Shown: piece after piece, positions 1 to 8,482 of the stretch | How the letters are laid out: each line of letters begins with the position of its first letter | Numbering within the stretch: the stretch's first letter is position 1 | NCBI RefSeq assembly: GCF_004349055.1 | Contig: NZ_SMKX01000064.1 | Span: 1 to 44,242 of the forward strand | Direction: 5' to 3' | Source: Kribbella antibiotica | GTDB lineage: Bacteria > Actinomycetota > Actinomycetes > Propionibacteriales > Kribbellaceae | Length of the DNA stretch: 44,242 bases | The notes under the pieces: generated by a model | Told to the model about the DNA's origin: nothing | The model's database searches: none | What the model saw: only the letters and a program-made list of their open reading frames with translations | Program-made: the position numbers and the translations under genes

Positions 1-91
1 GGGCAGGGGCGCCGGTGGTGGCTGGGATAGATCGGGGGAAGTCGCCCGGGCCTCGAGGCCGCGAGTAGCCCCGAAACGAGGCTACGATCCT

Positions 92-121
92 CTAACCGGA
101 CGATGATTAATTACTGGTTAG
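92..121. promoter_or_regulatory. Inverted repeat upstream of the ureohydrolase gene
   Basis: CTAACC at 92-97 and GGTTAG at 116-121 form a perfect 6-bp inverted repeat around an A/T-rich centre, ending about 10 bases before the start codon at 132. The position suits an operator overlapping the promoter or ribosome-binding region. No regulator gene is in view to the left, so the cognate protein is unknown. Bases 1-91 show nothing else that I can support. Confidence 0.3.
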
Positions 122-131
122 GGAGAAGTCC

Positions 132-1016
132 ATGGGGCGGAGTCGGGCAGTACTAGACGGGCCTTCGAACTTAGGGCTACGACCGCCAGCGGAAGGGACC
201 GTACCGGGGTGCTACAAGCTCGCAGGCGCCCTGCGGGATCAGGGGATCGTCGAGCGGATCAGCGCTACCGACGCGGGATGCGTGGTCCCACCGAGATATG
301 ACCGGGGCGACTGGAAGCCAGGCGACGGCGTGTTCAACGCGACCGCCATGGCGTCGTACAGCGTGCGGTTGGCTGACCGGGTCGGCGGCCTCCTGGATGA
401 CGGGAAGTTCGTGGTGTTGCTGGGCGGGGAGTGCAGCAACCTGCTGGGGCCGGCGTTGGCGCTCAGGCGGCGCGGCCGGTACGGCGTGGTCTACCTGGAC
501 GGGCATTCGGACATGCGGACCGTCGACAACGACGAGTACGTCGGTGCTGCAGGTGGCGAGGCGTTGGCACTGGTGACTGGACGCGGGCAGGACGATCTGA
601 CCGACCTGGAGGGCCTCAAGCCGTACGTGCGCGACACCGACGCCGTGATGCTCGGCTACCGGGAGGACGAGTCCTATCTAGAGACCCTCGAAGAGGCAGG
701 CATCCCGCACTGGTCGGCGCTCGACATCATGGCCGACGCCGAAGGCGCAGCCAGCGGAGTGCTCGGACACCTGGAAGGCCTCGACGGATTCTGGGTGCAC
801 CTGGACGTCGACATCCTGGACGCGGAGATCATGCCCGCGGTGGACAGCCCGGACCCGGGCGGGATCGACCATGCGCAACTGCAGAGCCTGCTGCGACCAC
901 TGCTTGCCAGCAAGAAGTGCGTCGGGATCGACATCGGCATCTATGACCCCGATCTCGATCCCGACCAGATCTACGCGGCGGAACTCACCGACACGTTGGT
1001 CGCAGCACTCAGCTGA
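132..1016 (+). CDS. Arginase/agmatinase-family (ureohydrolase) protein
   Basis: A 294-aa protein of the arginase/agmatinase fold, which hydrolyses guanidino compounds at a two-Mn centre. Metal-site motifs are visible: DGHSD (D123, H125, D127) and LDVDILD (D225, D227). The first metal-binding motif, normally GGDHS, reads GGECS here, so the usual His is Cys101; I recall this change from an actinobacterial arginase-like subgroup, so the substrate should not be assumed to be arginine. The ATG follows GGGAGAA at good spacing. The gene overlaps the convergent secreted-protein gene by 8 bp. The fold call is firm; the substrate is unknown. Confidence 0.85.
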   Translation: MGRSRAVLDGPSNLGLRPPAEGTVPGCYKLAGALRDQGIVERISATDAGCVVPPRYDRGDWKPGDGVFNATAMASYSVRLADRVGGLLDDGKFVVLLGGECSNLLGPALALRRRGRYGVVYLDGHSDMRTVDNDEYVGAAGGEALALVTGRGQDDLTDLEGLKPYVRDTDAVMLGYREDESYLETLEEAGIPHWSALDIMADAEGAASGVLGHLEGLDGFWVHLDVDILDAEIMPAVDSPDPGGIDHAQLQSLLRPLLASKKCVGIDIGIYDPDLDPDQIYAAELTDTLVAALS

Positions 1017-1515
1017 ACGAGACCGGGATGTAGACGTCGCCGGTGCGGTCGCTCGCGGCGAAGTGGTCGCGGCGGGAGACGATCGCGCAGGTGATGTCGG
1101 GGTCGCTGCAGTCGAGACCGGGGTTGACCTCCGCGATCCGGATCCGTGCGGTGAAGGTGCCATTGGAGGCGATCGGGTACGACGCGCTGCCACCGAGCGG
1201 GTTGTTCGTGACCCAGGCGGACGGGCCGACCGTCGTACCGCCCTGGCCGTCGCCACCGGCGCACGGGCTGGGCTTGGTGCCGTAGCTGTAGTCCGACGGG
1301 ACAGCACACAGCGCGACGTAGTAGCCCTGGGCCGCGTTGTAGCCGCTACCGGTGACGGTGATGGTCTCGCCGGCCTTGGCCAGGCCGGTGGCGTTCGAGG
1401 CGTTCAAGGTCTTGCCGAGGTTCGTGGCGTTGCCGGGGGCTGCCGACGCCGGGGCGACGAGGCCGACGGTGAGGGCAGCGGCAGCGGTGAGAGTCAGAAC
1501 GATACGACGCATCAT
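1009..1515 (-). CDS. Small secreted protein, iron-regulated, HtaA/neocarzinostatin-like beta fold
   Basis: A 168-aa protein with a clear Sec signal peptide (MMRR, hydrophobic core, cleavage near ASA-AP at about residue 26). The mature part is a small beta-rich domain with four Cys, including C-x6-C in the segment around GLDCSDPDITC, followed by a DVYIPVSF-type end. Such domains accompany actinobacterial HtaA-type haem/iron proteins and resemble the neocarzinostatin fold; this is recognition by pattern. An IdeR/DtxR-type iron box lies 22 bp upstream, so a role in iron or haem acquisition at the cell surface is likely. GGGAG precedes the first ATG; the second ATG is an alternative start. Confidence 0.75.
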   Translation of the reverse strand: MMRRIVLTLTAAAALTVGLVAPASAAPGNATNLGKTLNASNATGLAKAGETITVTGSGYNAAQGYYVALCAVPSDYSYGTKPSPCAGGDGQGGTTVGPSAWVTNNPLGGSASYPIASNGTFTARIRIAEVNPGLDCSDPDITCAIVSRRDHFAASDRTGDVYIPVSFS

Positions 1516-1536
1516 CTGAGCGGGAACTCCCTTAAG

Positions 1537-1555
1537 ATAGGTAAGCCTTACCTAA
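1537..1555. promoter_or_regulatory. Iron box (IdeR/DmdR/DtxR-type operator)
   Basis: The 19-bp sequence ATAGGTAAGCCTTACCTAA is a near-perfect dyad. Read on the minus strand it matches 16 of 19 positions of the DtxR/IdeR consensus TTAGGTTAGGCTAACCTAA. It sits 22 bp before the start of the secreted protein at 1515, where a bound Fe(II) repressor would block transcription. Confidence 0.8.
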
Positions 1556-1568
1556 CTTAGATTAGTCG

Positions 1569-2618
1569 TCAGCTGACCTCGAAAGGAAGATCCCAGACCA
1601 TCCCTTGCCCGTGAGGATCAGCACGTCCGAGCACCCGCCGCACTCCGCCCGGCCAGGTCTGCAGCTCCACCAGGAACTCGTCGCCCCACTCGCTCGGCGA
1701 CTCCAGCCGCAGCCGCGCCAACGGCGTCGACTCCCCCGCCGTCGCACCCAGCTCAGCCAACGCCGCATCCACCGCCGCCTGGTCCGCCGGAGTCAGGTAG
1801 TGCCACATGATCGAGTGCCAGAGCACAGTCACGTGCCCCTCCGAAAGCTCAAGCCCGCGTACGAACGACACCGCGTCTTCACGCCGCAGGTCGGCCGGCA
1901 CCTCCCGCGCGATCGCCAGTGCGCCGCGCAACCGCGCCAGTCGCTCCAGCTGGTCCGCCCACACGTACGACGTCAGTGTCCGCGCGCCCTCCTCAGTCAG
2001 CGGGTTCACCGGCGACAGGTCGCTCCCCACCCGCTCTGCGATTCGCAGCGTCGCCCGCGGCACCTCCTGCCCCGACCAGGCGTTCTCAATGACCACCGGA
2101 CTGCCTTCAGGCCCGTACGACGTTCCGTCCGCCAGGTTGAAGCGGAAGTGGTCAGCCCGCAGGTTCAGCCCGGCACTCGAACCGATCTCGCACAGCCGCA
2201 CGGGCAGCGGGATCTGCTCAACCAGCTGCAGCAGACCGCCGTACAGGGCGACCGAGCGGCGGACCTCGTTGGTCTGCGGCGGCTGGAGCAGCACAGCCCG
2301 CAGTTCAGCAGCCCGTGACTGCAGCACTTGCTCAAACGCTTCCCAGCCGAGCACCGGGTCCCACTCGCCGCCAACACTCGGGTAGAAGCCCGCGAGCTCC
2401 GGCGCCTCCCCCGACAGCACCAGCCGATGCACAGCCCCCAGCAACGGCAGAGCGATCGCCTCGTCCCACTCATGCCCCTCATAGCTCCCGAGCACCCCAG
2501 TAGACGCACCACCAAGTTCGTAGTCGTCCACCATCCGCCGAAGCAGCTCGGCGTACATCGGGGAACCCAGTTCCTCGCACTCAACAGCCTGACGTTGGAG
2601 ACCAGCAACGACACCCAT
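1569..2618 (-). CDS. DUF2332 family protein (copy 1)
   Basis: A 349-aa protein of the DUF2332 family, common in actinobacteria and of unknown function. It carries the family segments FYPSVGG, QTNEVRRS, EIGSSAGLNLRADHF, VTVLWHSIMWHYL and LQTWPGG. The EIGSSAGLNL stretch looks like the SAM-binding loop of a Rossmann methyltransferase; that is my reading, not an established function. It lies 9 bp after the related upstream copy, so the two are probably one transcript read on from glnD. The two copies share most motifs and arose by tandem duplication. The ATG start lacks a strong Shine-Dalgarno, consistent with coupling. Confidence 0.85.
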   Translation of the reverse strand: MGVVAGLQRQAVECEELGSPMYAELLRRMVDDYELGGASTGVLGSYEGHEWDEAIALPLLGAVHRLVLSGEAPELAGFYPSVGGEWDPVLGWEAFEQVLQSRAAELRAVLLQPPQTNEVRRSVALYGGLLQLVEQIPLPVRLCEIGSSAGLNLRADHFRFNLADGTSYGPEGSPVVIENAWSGQEVPRATLRIAERVGSDLSPVNPLTEEGARTLTSYVWADQLERLARLRGALAIAREVPADLRREDAVSFVRGLELSEGHVTVLWHSIMWHYLTPADQAAVDAALAELGATAGESTPLARLRLESPSEWGDEFLVELQTWPGGVRRVLGRADPHGQGMVWDLPFEVS

Positions 2619-2627
2619 ACGTCGAGG

Positions 2628-3650
2628 TTAGAGCCAGACCAGGCCTTGGCCGTGGTCCTCGATCTGTCCGAGCACTCGCCGTACGCCACCAGGCCAGGTC
2701 TCTAGCTCGACCAAGAAGTCACCTGCCTCGGACGGCTCGAACCGCAGCCGCGCCAACGGCGTCGACTCGTCCGCCCGCTGCCCCAGCTCAGCCACGAGCT
2801 CGTCCACCGATGCACGGTCCGCGTCAGTCAGGTACTGCCACATGATCGAGTGCCACAACACCGTCACGTGCCCCGGCGACAGCTCCAGTCCGCGCACGAA
2901 GGAGACCGCGTCCTCACGCCGTACGTCGGCCGGCACGAGCTGCGCGACTTCCACAGCTGCCCGCAGCCGTGCCAACCGCTCAGCCATGTCCGCCCAGATG
3001 TACGACGTGAGGGTGCGGACGTCCTCGGCCGTCAACGGGTTCACGGGCGCGATGTCGGACCCGACGCGCTCAGCGATCCGCAGCGCGCCCGGCTCCAGCT
3101 TCCGCCCCGACCACGCGTCCTCAATGACCACCGGACTGTCGGCAGCGCCGTACGACTCACCATCCGCGACATAGCGGAAGTGATCGGCCCGCAGGTTGAG
3201 TCCAGCGCTCGCACCCATCTCAAACAACCGCACCGGCAACGGCACTTCCCGCACAAGCTGCAACAGACCGCCATAGAGCGCAGCCGACCGCCGTACCTCG
3301 TTGGTCTGCGGCGGTTGCGTCAACAGCGCTCGCACCTCACCGGACCGGGATTGCAGCACCTGCTCGAATGCCTCCCACCCGCGCACGGGGTCCCACACCC
3401 CACCAACACTCGGGTAGAACGCCGCAAGCTCAGGTGCCTCCCCTGCCAACACCAGACCGTGTACGGCGCCCAGCAACCGCAGCCCGATCACGGATCCGGG
3501 CGGCGGGTCCTCATATCCCGCCAGTACGACGCTGGCCACCCCGCCGATCTCGTAGCTATGCACGAGCCGTTGCAAGAGATCGGCGTACATCTGGGACCCG
3601 AGGGTCTCGCACCGGACGGCCTGACGCTGGAGAGATCCAAGGAGAAGCAC
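2628..3650 (-). CDS. DUF2332 family protein (copy 2)
   Basis: A 340-aa DUF2332 protein, paralogue of the next gene, with the same order of motifs (FYPSVGG, QTNEVRRS, EMGASAGLNLRADHF, VTVLWHSIMWQYL, ETWPGG). The start used is GTG at 3650, only 10 bp after the glnD stop, so it looks like part of the amtB-glnB-glnD transcript. In Streptomyces the gene after glnD is normally ffh; here this tandem pair takes that place. No function is known. The copies have diverged in the N-terminal third and in the acidic linker before the last motif. Confidence 0.85.
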   Translation of the reverse strand: MLLLGSLQRQAVRCETLGSQMYADLLQRLVHSYEIGGVASVVLAGYEDPPPGSVIGLRLLGAVHGLVLAGEAPELAAFYPSVGGVWDPVRGWEAFEQVLQSRSGEVRALLTQPPQTNEVRRSAALYGGLLQLVREVPLPVRLFEMGASAGLNLRADHFRYVADGESYGAADSPVVIEDAWSGRKLEPGALRIAERVGSDIAPVNPLTAEDVRTLTSYIWADMAERLARLRAAVEVAQLVPADVRREDAVSFVRGLELSPGHVTVLWHSIMWQYLTDADRASVDELVAELGQRADESTPLARLRFEPSEAGDFLVELETWPGGVRRVLGQIEDHGQGLVWL

Positions 3651-3660
3651 GGCACCGAGA

Positions 3661-5919
3661 CTACGAGCTCAAGCGGTCCAGCACTGTCTTGGCTGTGGTG
3701 CGCGCGTCCTCCTCCTCGAGGGGCGAGCCATGGCGATCGGTCAGGTAGAAGACGTCTACACACTCAGCGCCGAGCGTGCTGACGTGGGCAGAGCGGATGT
3801 CGGCGCCGGTGGCCGCGATGGCCGAGGCGACGTCGTACATGAGCCCTGGACGGTCATGCGCCCGCACCTGCAGGACAGTGGCGGTTTCGGATGCCCCTGG
3901 CAACAGGTCGACTCGACTGGCAACGCGAGGCGCAGACGAGTCCCGCGCGGCCAGGCGTCGTACGAGGTCAGTGTTGTCGCGGAGCGCGACCGCTAGCCGG
4001 TCTCGCAAGCGCACTGGGTCTGGTGCGGAACCAGCCACCGTCCACTGCGAGATGCCAAGCCCATCGGAAGACGTCACGACCGCAGCGCGCACAGAGAGCC
4101 GCTCAACAGCCAGTACGGCGGCCACTGTCGACAGTGTGCCCACCTGATCCGGTACGGCGACGTTGACGCGCAGGTCACCGTGGTGTTCGGTCACCGTCAC
4201 GCCGAGTTGGCCGATGCCGACGACCTGCTGCAGTGCTGGGACCGGAATGGGTGGGGTGTCGGTCCACATCCCTTCGCCACCACCAGAGAGCTCACCGCGC
4301 ACGCGCCGACACAGCTCACCGACCAGCCGCATCCTCCACGGCGATGAGGCCGCAGGGCCGGCTGCACGGGCATCGGCGTACGTGAGAGCTTCCAGCAGGT
4401 CCAGCGTCTCGGTGTCCCGGACAATCCCCGACACCAACTCAACCGTCATCGGGTCGTCCAGATCGCGCCGAGTAGCGACCTGCGCCAGCATCAGGTGCTG
4501 ACGAACAAGCAGCGTGATGGTGTCGGAGTCCGTCTCGTTGAAACCGATTCGCCGCGCGATACGAGCGGCAATCACCGCACCGGTGACACTGTGGTCGCCG
4601 TCGACCGCCTTACCGAGGTCATGCACCAGCGCAGCGATCAGCAGCAGGTCAGGTCGCCGTACGTCGCGCACCATCTTCGACGCCTCGACACAGGTCTCCA
4701 GCAGATGCCTGTCCACAGTGAAGCGGTGGACCGCCGACTGCGGCGGCCGGAACCGGACGGTGTCCCACTCGGGCAGGATCCGCGAAATGTAGCCGGCCTG
4801 GTCCAGCGCCTCCCACACCTCAAGCAGTCCCTCACCTGCACCCAGCAGCGCGCACAGCAACCGTCGCGCCTCACCAGGCCAGGGCTCAGACAACGCCAAC
4901 GCCTTGGTGGCCAACCGCGTGCACACAGCAGGCGACAGACCAAGCTCACGATCCGCAGCGACGGCCGCAGCGCGCAGACCCAGTACGGCGTCCCGCTCCG
5001 GCCGCGCATCCGGCATCAGCACGGCCTCACCCTCGTGCTGGCCGACACCCTCATCCAGTGCGAGCAGCAACGGCCCACCAGTCCGTTGGAACCGCCGTGT
5101 CCGCGGCGGCCGCGTCAGCAGGCTCTGCACCCGCCGCCACGACATGTCGCTCACATAGGCAAGCGTGCGGCCGGTCTCGTACACGTGCCGCAACAGCTCG
5201 TCCCGACCGTCCAGTCCGAGCCCGGCAGCGACCTCACCGGCCACATCCGCCACCAGGCGATCCGTCGCGCGACCAGCCACCGTGTGCAGCTCGTCGCGCA
5301 CATCCAGCAGGTCTCGTCGAACCTTCTCCACCACGGGGTGCGGTACGTCGATCAACCACGACGCCACCAACGCACGCAGCACGACGGCATCCCGCAGACC
5401 GCCGTACGCCTCCTTCAAGTCTGGTTCGGCCAGATGAGCGAGCTCACCGACCGATGAGGCCCGATCGCGGCACGCCTGTGCCAGCTCGGGCAGCCTGGTC
5501 TTCGCCGTACGACGCCAGTCCGCCATCAGCACAGAGCGCAGCTCCAGCGTCAGATGCGAATCCCCGGCAACATGCCGCGCGTCCAGCAGCCCCAACGCAA
5601 CCCGTACGTCGTCAGCCGCGGCCGACCGTGCCTGTTCGACTGTCCGGACACTGTGGTCGAGCTTGGTGCGCGAGTCCCACAACGGGTACCAGATCTGCGC
5701 GGCCAACTCGTCCAGCCGCGGGTACCCGTCGACGTGCAACAGCATCACGTCGAGATCGCTGTACGGCGAGAGCTCCTCCCGGCCGTAGCCGCCGACAGCG
5801 ACCAGGGCAACGCCCTCGGTGGGCACACCGAGGGCGTCACAAGCCTTGGAGAGGAGCAGGTACAGCAGCGCGTCGGCTTCTTCAGCCCGCGCACGCCGCT
5901 GTGCTGCTCGGTCCACCAT
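3661..5919 (-). CDS. glnD: [Protein-PII] nucleotidyltransferase GlnD
   Basis: A 752-aa bifunctional PII-modifying enzyme that attaches and removes a nucleotide on the PII T-loop tyrosine according to glutamine level; in actinobacteria the modification is adenylylation. Domains in order: nucleotidyltransferase with GGYGREEL (from residue 43) and SDLD (54-57); the EPDLKEAYGGLRD segment near 165-177; an HD hydrolase domain with ALVHDLGK (H433, D434); and two C-terminal ACT domains from about residue 565 that sense glutamine. Its ATG directly abuts the glnB stop, so the genes are coupled. All key motifs are intact. Confidence 0.97.
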   Translation of the reverse strand: MVDRAAQRRARAEEADALLYLLLSKACDALGVPTEGVALVAVGGYGREELSPYSDLDVMLLHVDGYPRLDELAAQIWYPLWDSRTKLDHSVRTVEQARSAAADDVRVALGLLDARHVAGDSHLTLELRSVLMADWRRTAKTRLPELAQACRDRASSVGELAHLAEPDLKEAYGGLRDAVVLRALVASWLIDVPHPVVEKVRRDLLDVRDELHTVAGRATDRLVADVAGEVAAGLGLDGRDELLRHVYETGRTLAYVSDMSWRRVQSLLTRPPRTRRFQRTGGPLLLALDEGVGQHEGEAVLMPDARPERDAVLGLRAAAVAADRELGLSPAVCTRLATKALALSEPWPGEARRLLCALLGAGEGLLEVWEALDQAGYISRILPEWDTVRFRPPQSAVHRFTVDRHLLETCVEASKMVRDVRRPDLLLIAALVHDLGKAVDGDHSVTGAVIAARIARRIGFNETDSDTITLLVRQHLMLAQVATRRDLDDPMTVELVSGIVRDTETLDLLEALTYADARAAGPAASSPWRMRLVGELCRRVRGELSGGGEGMWTDTPPIPVPALQQVVGIGQLGVTVTEHHGDLRVNVAVPDQVGTLSTVAAVLAVERLSVRAAVVTSSDGLGISQWTVAGSAPDPVRLRDRLAVALRDNTDLVRRLAARDSSAPRVASRVDLLPGASETATVLQVRAHDRPGLMYDVASAIAATGADIRSAHVSTLGAECVDVFYLTDRHGSPLEEEDARTTAKTVLDRLSS

Positions 5920-6258
5920 CTAGAGAGCGTCTCCGTCCAGCTCACCGGTGCGCACGCGCACGATGGTCTCGACGTGAGTCACCCAGACCTTGCCGTCACC
6001 GATCTTGCCGGTCTGCGCGGCCTTCACGATCACGTCGACCACCTCGGCGCCGTCACTGTCCTCGACGACCACCTCGAGCCGCACCTTCGGGACCAGGTCC
6101 ACCTCGTACTCGGCGCCCCGGTAGACCTCGGTGTGGCCCTTCTGCCGGCCGTAACCGCTCGCCTCGGACACTGTCATGCCGGTGACGCCGAACGTCTCCA
6201 GAGCAGCCCGGACGTCTTCCAGCTTGTGCGGCTTGACCACTGCGGTGATCAGCTTCAT
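5920..6258 (-). CDS. glnB: Nitrogen regulatory protein PII (GlnB/GlnK)
   Basis: A 112-aa PII signal protein starting MKLITAVVKPHKLEDV. The T-loop contains Tyr51 (RGAEYEVDLVPK), the site modified by GlnD, and the B-loop segment TGKIGDGK that binds ATP/ADP is present. The start overlaps the amtB stop by 4 bp (ATGA), and the stop touches the glnD start. Next to amtB it corresponds to the GlnK type, which binds and closes the ammonium channel when nitrogen is plentiful. The name glnK would be equally fair. Confidence 0.97.
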   Translation of the reverse strand: MKLITAVVKPHKLEDVRAALETFGVTGMTVSEASGYGRQKGHTEVYRGAEYEVDLVPKVRLEVVVEDSDGAEVVDVIVKAAQTGKIGDGKVWVTHVETIVRVRTGELDGDAL

Positions 6259-7592
6259 GCGTTGGCACCTTCCTTCTCGGAAGCCTCGGTGGACCCATTG
6301 TCGGTGGTCGCCGCAACTGGGCGGGCCGACAGCGCGCCGCGCACACCGCTCGCGCTGAGGAAGTCGTACGCCGTCTCCGCGTGCTCGACCTGGTCGACAC
6401 CGGTGACCTCGTCCTCTTCGGCGAGCCGGAAGCCGATGGTCTTGTCGATGATCTTGGCCAGGATGAAGGCGACCACGAAGGAGTAGACACCGACCGCCAC
6501 GTTGGCCAGCGCCTGCCGGCCGAGCTGATCGACACCGCCGCCGTAGAAGAGGCCGTCGACCGCCGACGGCGCCGCCGCGGTGCCGAGCAGGCCGATCGCC
6601 AGCGAACCGAACAGACCGCCGACCAGGTGCACGCCGACCACGTCGAGCGAGTCGTCGAAGCCGAGCTTGTACTTCAGCGAGACCGCGAAGCAGCAGATCG
6701 CACCGGCGAAGATGCCGAGGATGATCGCGCCGATCGGGCTGACCGCGCCACAGGCCGGGGTGATCGCGACCAGACCGGCGACCGCACCGGAGGCCAGCCC
6801 CAGTGTCGTTGCCTTGCCGTGCACGATCCGCTCGACGATCAGCCAGCCGATCACCGCGGCCGCGGTGGCGACCTGGGTGTTCACGAAGGTGATCGCAGCG
6901 GTGCTGCCCGCACTCAGCGCCGAGCCGGCGTTGAAGCCGAACCAGCCGAACCACAGCAGCGCGGCACCGAGCAGGACCAGCGGCAGGCTGTGCGGCCGCA
7001 TCGGGTCCTTCTTCCAGCCGACCCGCTTGCCCAGCACGATCGCCAGGGCCAGCGCAGCCGCACCGGCGTTCACGTGGACCGCCGTACCGCCGGCGAAGTC
7101 GATCGCCTTCAGCTTGTCGCCGATCCAGCCGCCGTTGCCGTCGTCCAGGAACCACACCGAGTGCGCGACCGGGAAGTACACCAGGCACGTCCAGCCGGCC
7201 ACGAACGCGATCCAGCCGCGGAACGTCACCCGGTCGGCGATGGCACCCGAGATCAGCGCCGGGGTGATGATCGCGAACATCATCTGGAAGACGACGTACG
7301 CCAGCGCCGGGGTTGTCCCGATCACTGCCTCGGGCGCCAGCAGCTTGCCGAGCCCGACCTCGGAGAAGTTCCCGATCACGTGCCCGTTGTCACCGCCGAA
7401 CGTCAGCGAGTAACCAACCACCACCCACAAGATGGTGACGACGGCGATGGTGATGAAGCTCATCATCATCATGTTCAGCACGCTCTTTACGCGCACCATG
7501 CCGCCGTAGAAGAAAGCCAGGCCCGGTGTCATCAGCATCACCAGGGCGGCGCTAGCCAAGACCCAGGCAGTATCGCCGGCGTTGATCTCCAT
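6255..7592 (-). CDS. amtB: Ammonium transporter AmtB
   Basis: A 445-aa integral membrane ammonium channel with about 11 hydrophobic segments. It carries the family signatures MTPGLAFFYGGMVR near the N-terminus, FAGGTAVHVNAG with the first pore His, and GVHLVGG with the second. I chose ATG 7592 (MEINAGDTAW) because GGAAGGG lies 9 bases upstream; in-frame ATGs at 7601, 7610 and 7616 are alternatives. It is the first gene of amtB-glnB-glnD and is preceded by a GlnR-type box, so induction under nitrogen limitation is expected. The open frame continues upstream to 8189, but that part is antisense to a TetR gene and not coding. Confidence 0.96.
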   Translation of the reverse strand: MEINAGDTAWVLASAALVMLMTPGLAFFYGGMVRVKSVLNMMMMSFITIAVVTILWVVVGYSLTFGGDNGHVIGNFSEVGLGKLLAPEAVIGTTPALAYVVFQMMFAIITPALISGAIADRVTFRGWIAFVAGWTCLVYFPVAHSVWFLDDGNGGWIGDKLKAIDFAGGTAVHVNAGAAALALAIVLGKRVGWKKDPMRPHSLPLVLLGAALLWFGWFGFNAGSALSAGSTAAITFVNTQVATAAAVIGWLIVERIVHGKATTLGLASGAVAGLVAITPACGAVSPIGAIILGIFAGAICCFAVSLKYKLGFDDSLDVVGVHLVGGLFGSLAIGLLGTAAAPSAVDGLFYGGGVDQLGRQALANVAVGVYSFVVAFILAKIIDKTIGFRLAEEDEVTGVDQVEHAETAYDFLSASGVRGALSARPVAATTDNGSTEASEKEGANA

Positions 7593-7704
7593 CAACGTCA
7601 TCCCTTCCATGCTCATCAGTTGGCGGCCGGCGTCCTCAATCGGGAGAACTCCACAACTCCGGGGAGCCCGCGCCCAGCCACTTCGCACACGGTGTCGGGA
7701 CGGG

Positions 7705-7742
7705 GTTTCAGCCGATCGGTGGATTTGTTTCCGGCATGTGAC
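7705..7742 (-). promoter_or_regulatory. GlnR-type binding site upstream of amtB
   Basis: On the minus strand the order is GTCAC (7742-7738), six bases, GAAAC (7731-7727), six bases, ACCGA (7720-7716), six bases, GAAAC (7709-7705). This is the a1-b1-a2-b2 layout of actinobacterial GlnR boxes (GTnAC-n6-GAAAC repeated with 11-bp steps), with only the a2 element degenerate. Two further GTCAC elements lie just upstream (7762-7758 and 7773-7769), 11 bp apart. It lies 113 bp before the amtB start. Confidence 0.7.
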
Positions 7743-7864
7743 AAAGCGGCCGCCCAGGTGACATCGGCGTGACATGGGCTGTTGCGGGGTTCGGTATGGC
7801 ACTCTGGCCTGGACCACACGGGGCCGCAGCCGCGCCACTGCTCCCGTCCGAAGTAGGGAACGAA

Positions 7865-8470
7865 ATGGAGATCGATCACGGGGTGACGCCGCGCCGCGGC
7901 AGACCACGGGACCCTGATGCGGAACCAAGAATCCGCCAGTACGCCGTGCAACTGCTCTTGGAGCGTGGTTTCGACGGTATGACGGTGGACGATGTCGCCG
8001 AGGCCGCAGGAGTCGGCAAAGCGACGATCTACCGGCGGTGGGCGAGCAAAGAGGAGCTCGCCAACGATGCGATGGCCGGTCTGTTCGACATCGAGATTCC
8101 CGATGCCGACACCGGTTCGCTGGCTGGGGACCTGCTAGAGGTCTACAGCAATGCACTGACGTTCGTGAACGACCCGACCGGAGTCGCACTGATGCGGCTG
8201 GGGATCACCGAGGCCAACCGCGACGAGCGGTCGGCGGGGATCTACCGATCGTTGCTCGATCGCCGGATCGAGCTCACAAAGGCTGCCCTGGAACGCGCCT
8301 GGGCCCGAGGTGAGCCGATTCGCCGCTCGGCCGATCCGGTCATGATGGTGCAGTGGCTGTCCGGTCTGTTCGTGCTGCGGATCGTTCTGAACGAGCCGAT
8401 GCCGAAGCTCGAGGACGCCGATCACCTGGTGGAGATCACGTTGCGAGTGATCAGGGAGCCCTCAGCCTAG
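7865..8470 (+). CDS. TetR/AcrR family transcriptional regulator
   Basis: A 201-aa repressor with an N-terminal TetR helix-turn-helix (LLLERGFDGMTVDDVAEAAG, then VGKATIYRRWASKEEL) and a helical ligand-binding C-terminus. I start it at ATG 7865, which has AGGGAA upstream; the open frame extends to 7769 but that part has no coding character and covers promoter DNA. It is divergent from amtB. Its own target is not evident. Its C-terminal domain resembles a common actinobacterial TetR type, with no ligand predictable. Confidence 0.9.
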   Translation: MEIDHGVTPRRGRPRDPDAEPRIRQYAVQLLLERGFDGMTVDDVAEAAGVGKATIYRRWASKEELANDAMAGLFDIEIPDADTGSLAGDLLEVYSNALTFVNDPTGVALMRLGITEANRDERSAGIYRSLLDRRIELTKAALERAWARGEPIRRSADPVMMVQWLSGLFVLRIVLNEPMPKLEDADHLVEITLRVIREPSA

Positions 8471-8482
8471 AGGGCACAGCCG

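Noticed and set aside
6381..7772. A 463-codon plus-strand frame
   Set aside because: Antisense to amtB; low-complexity Arg/Asp/His-rich product without family features.
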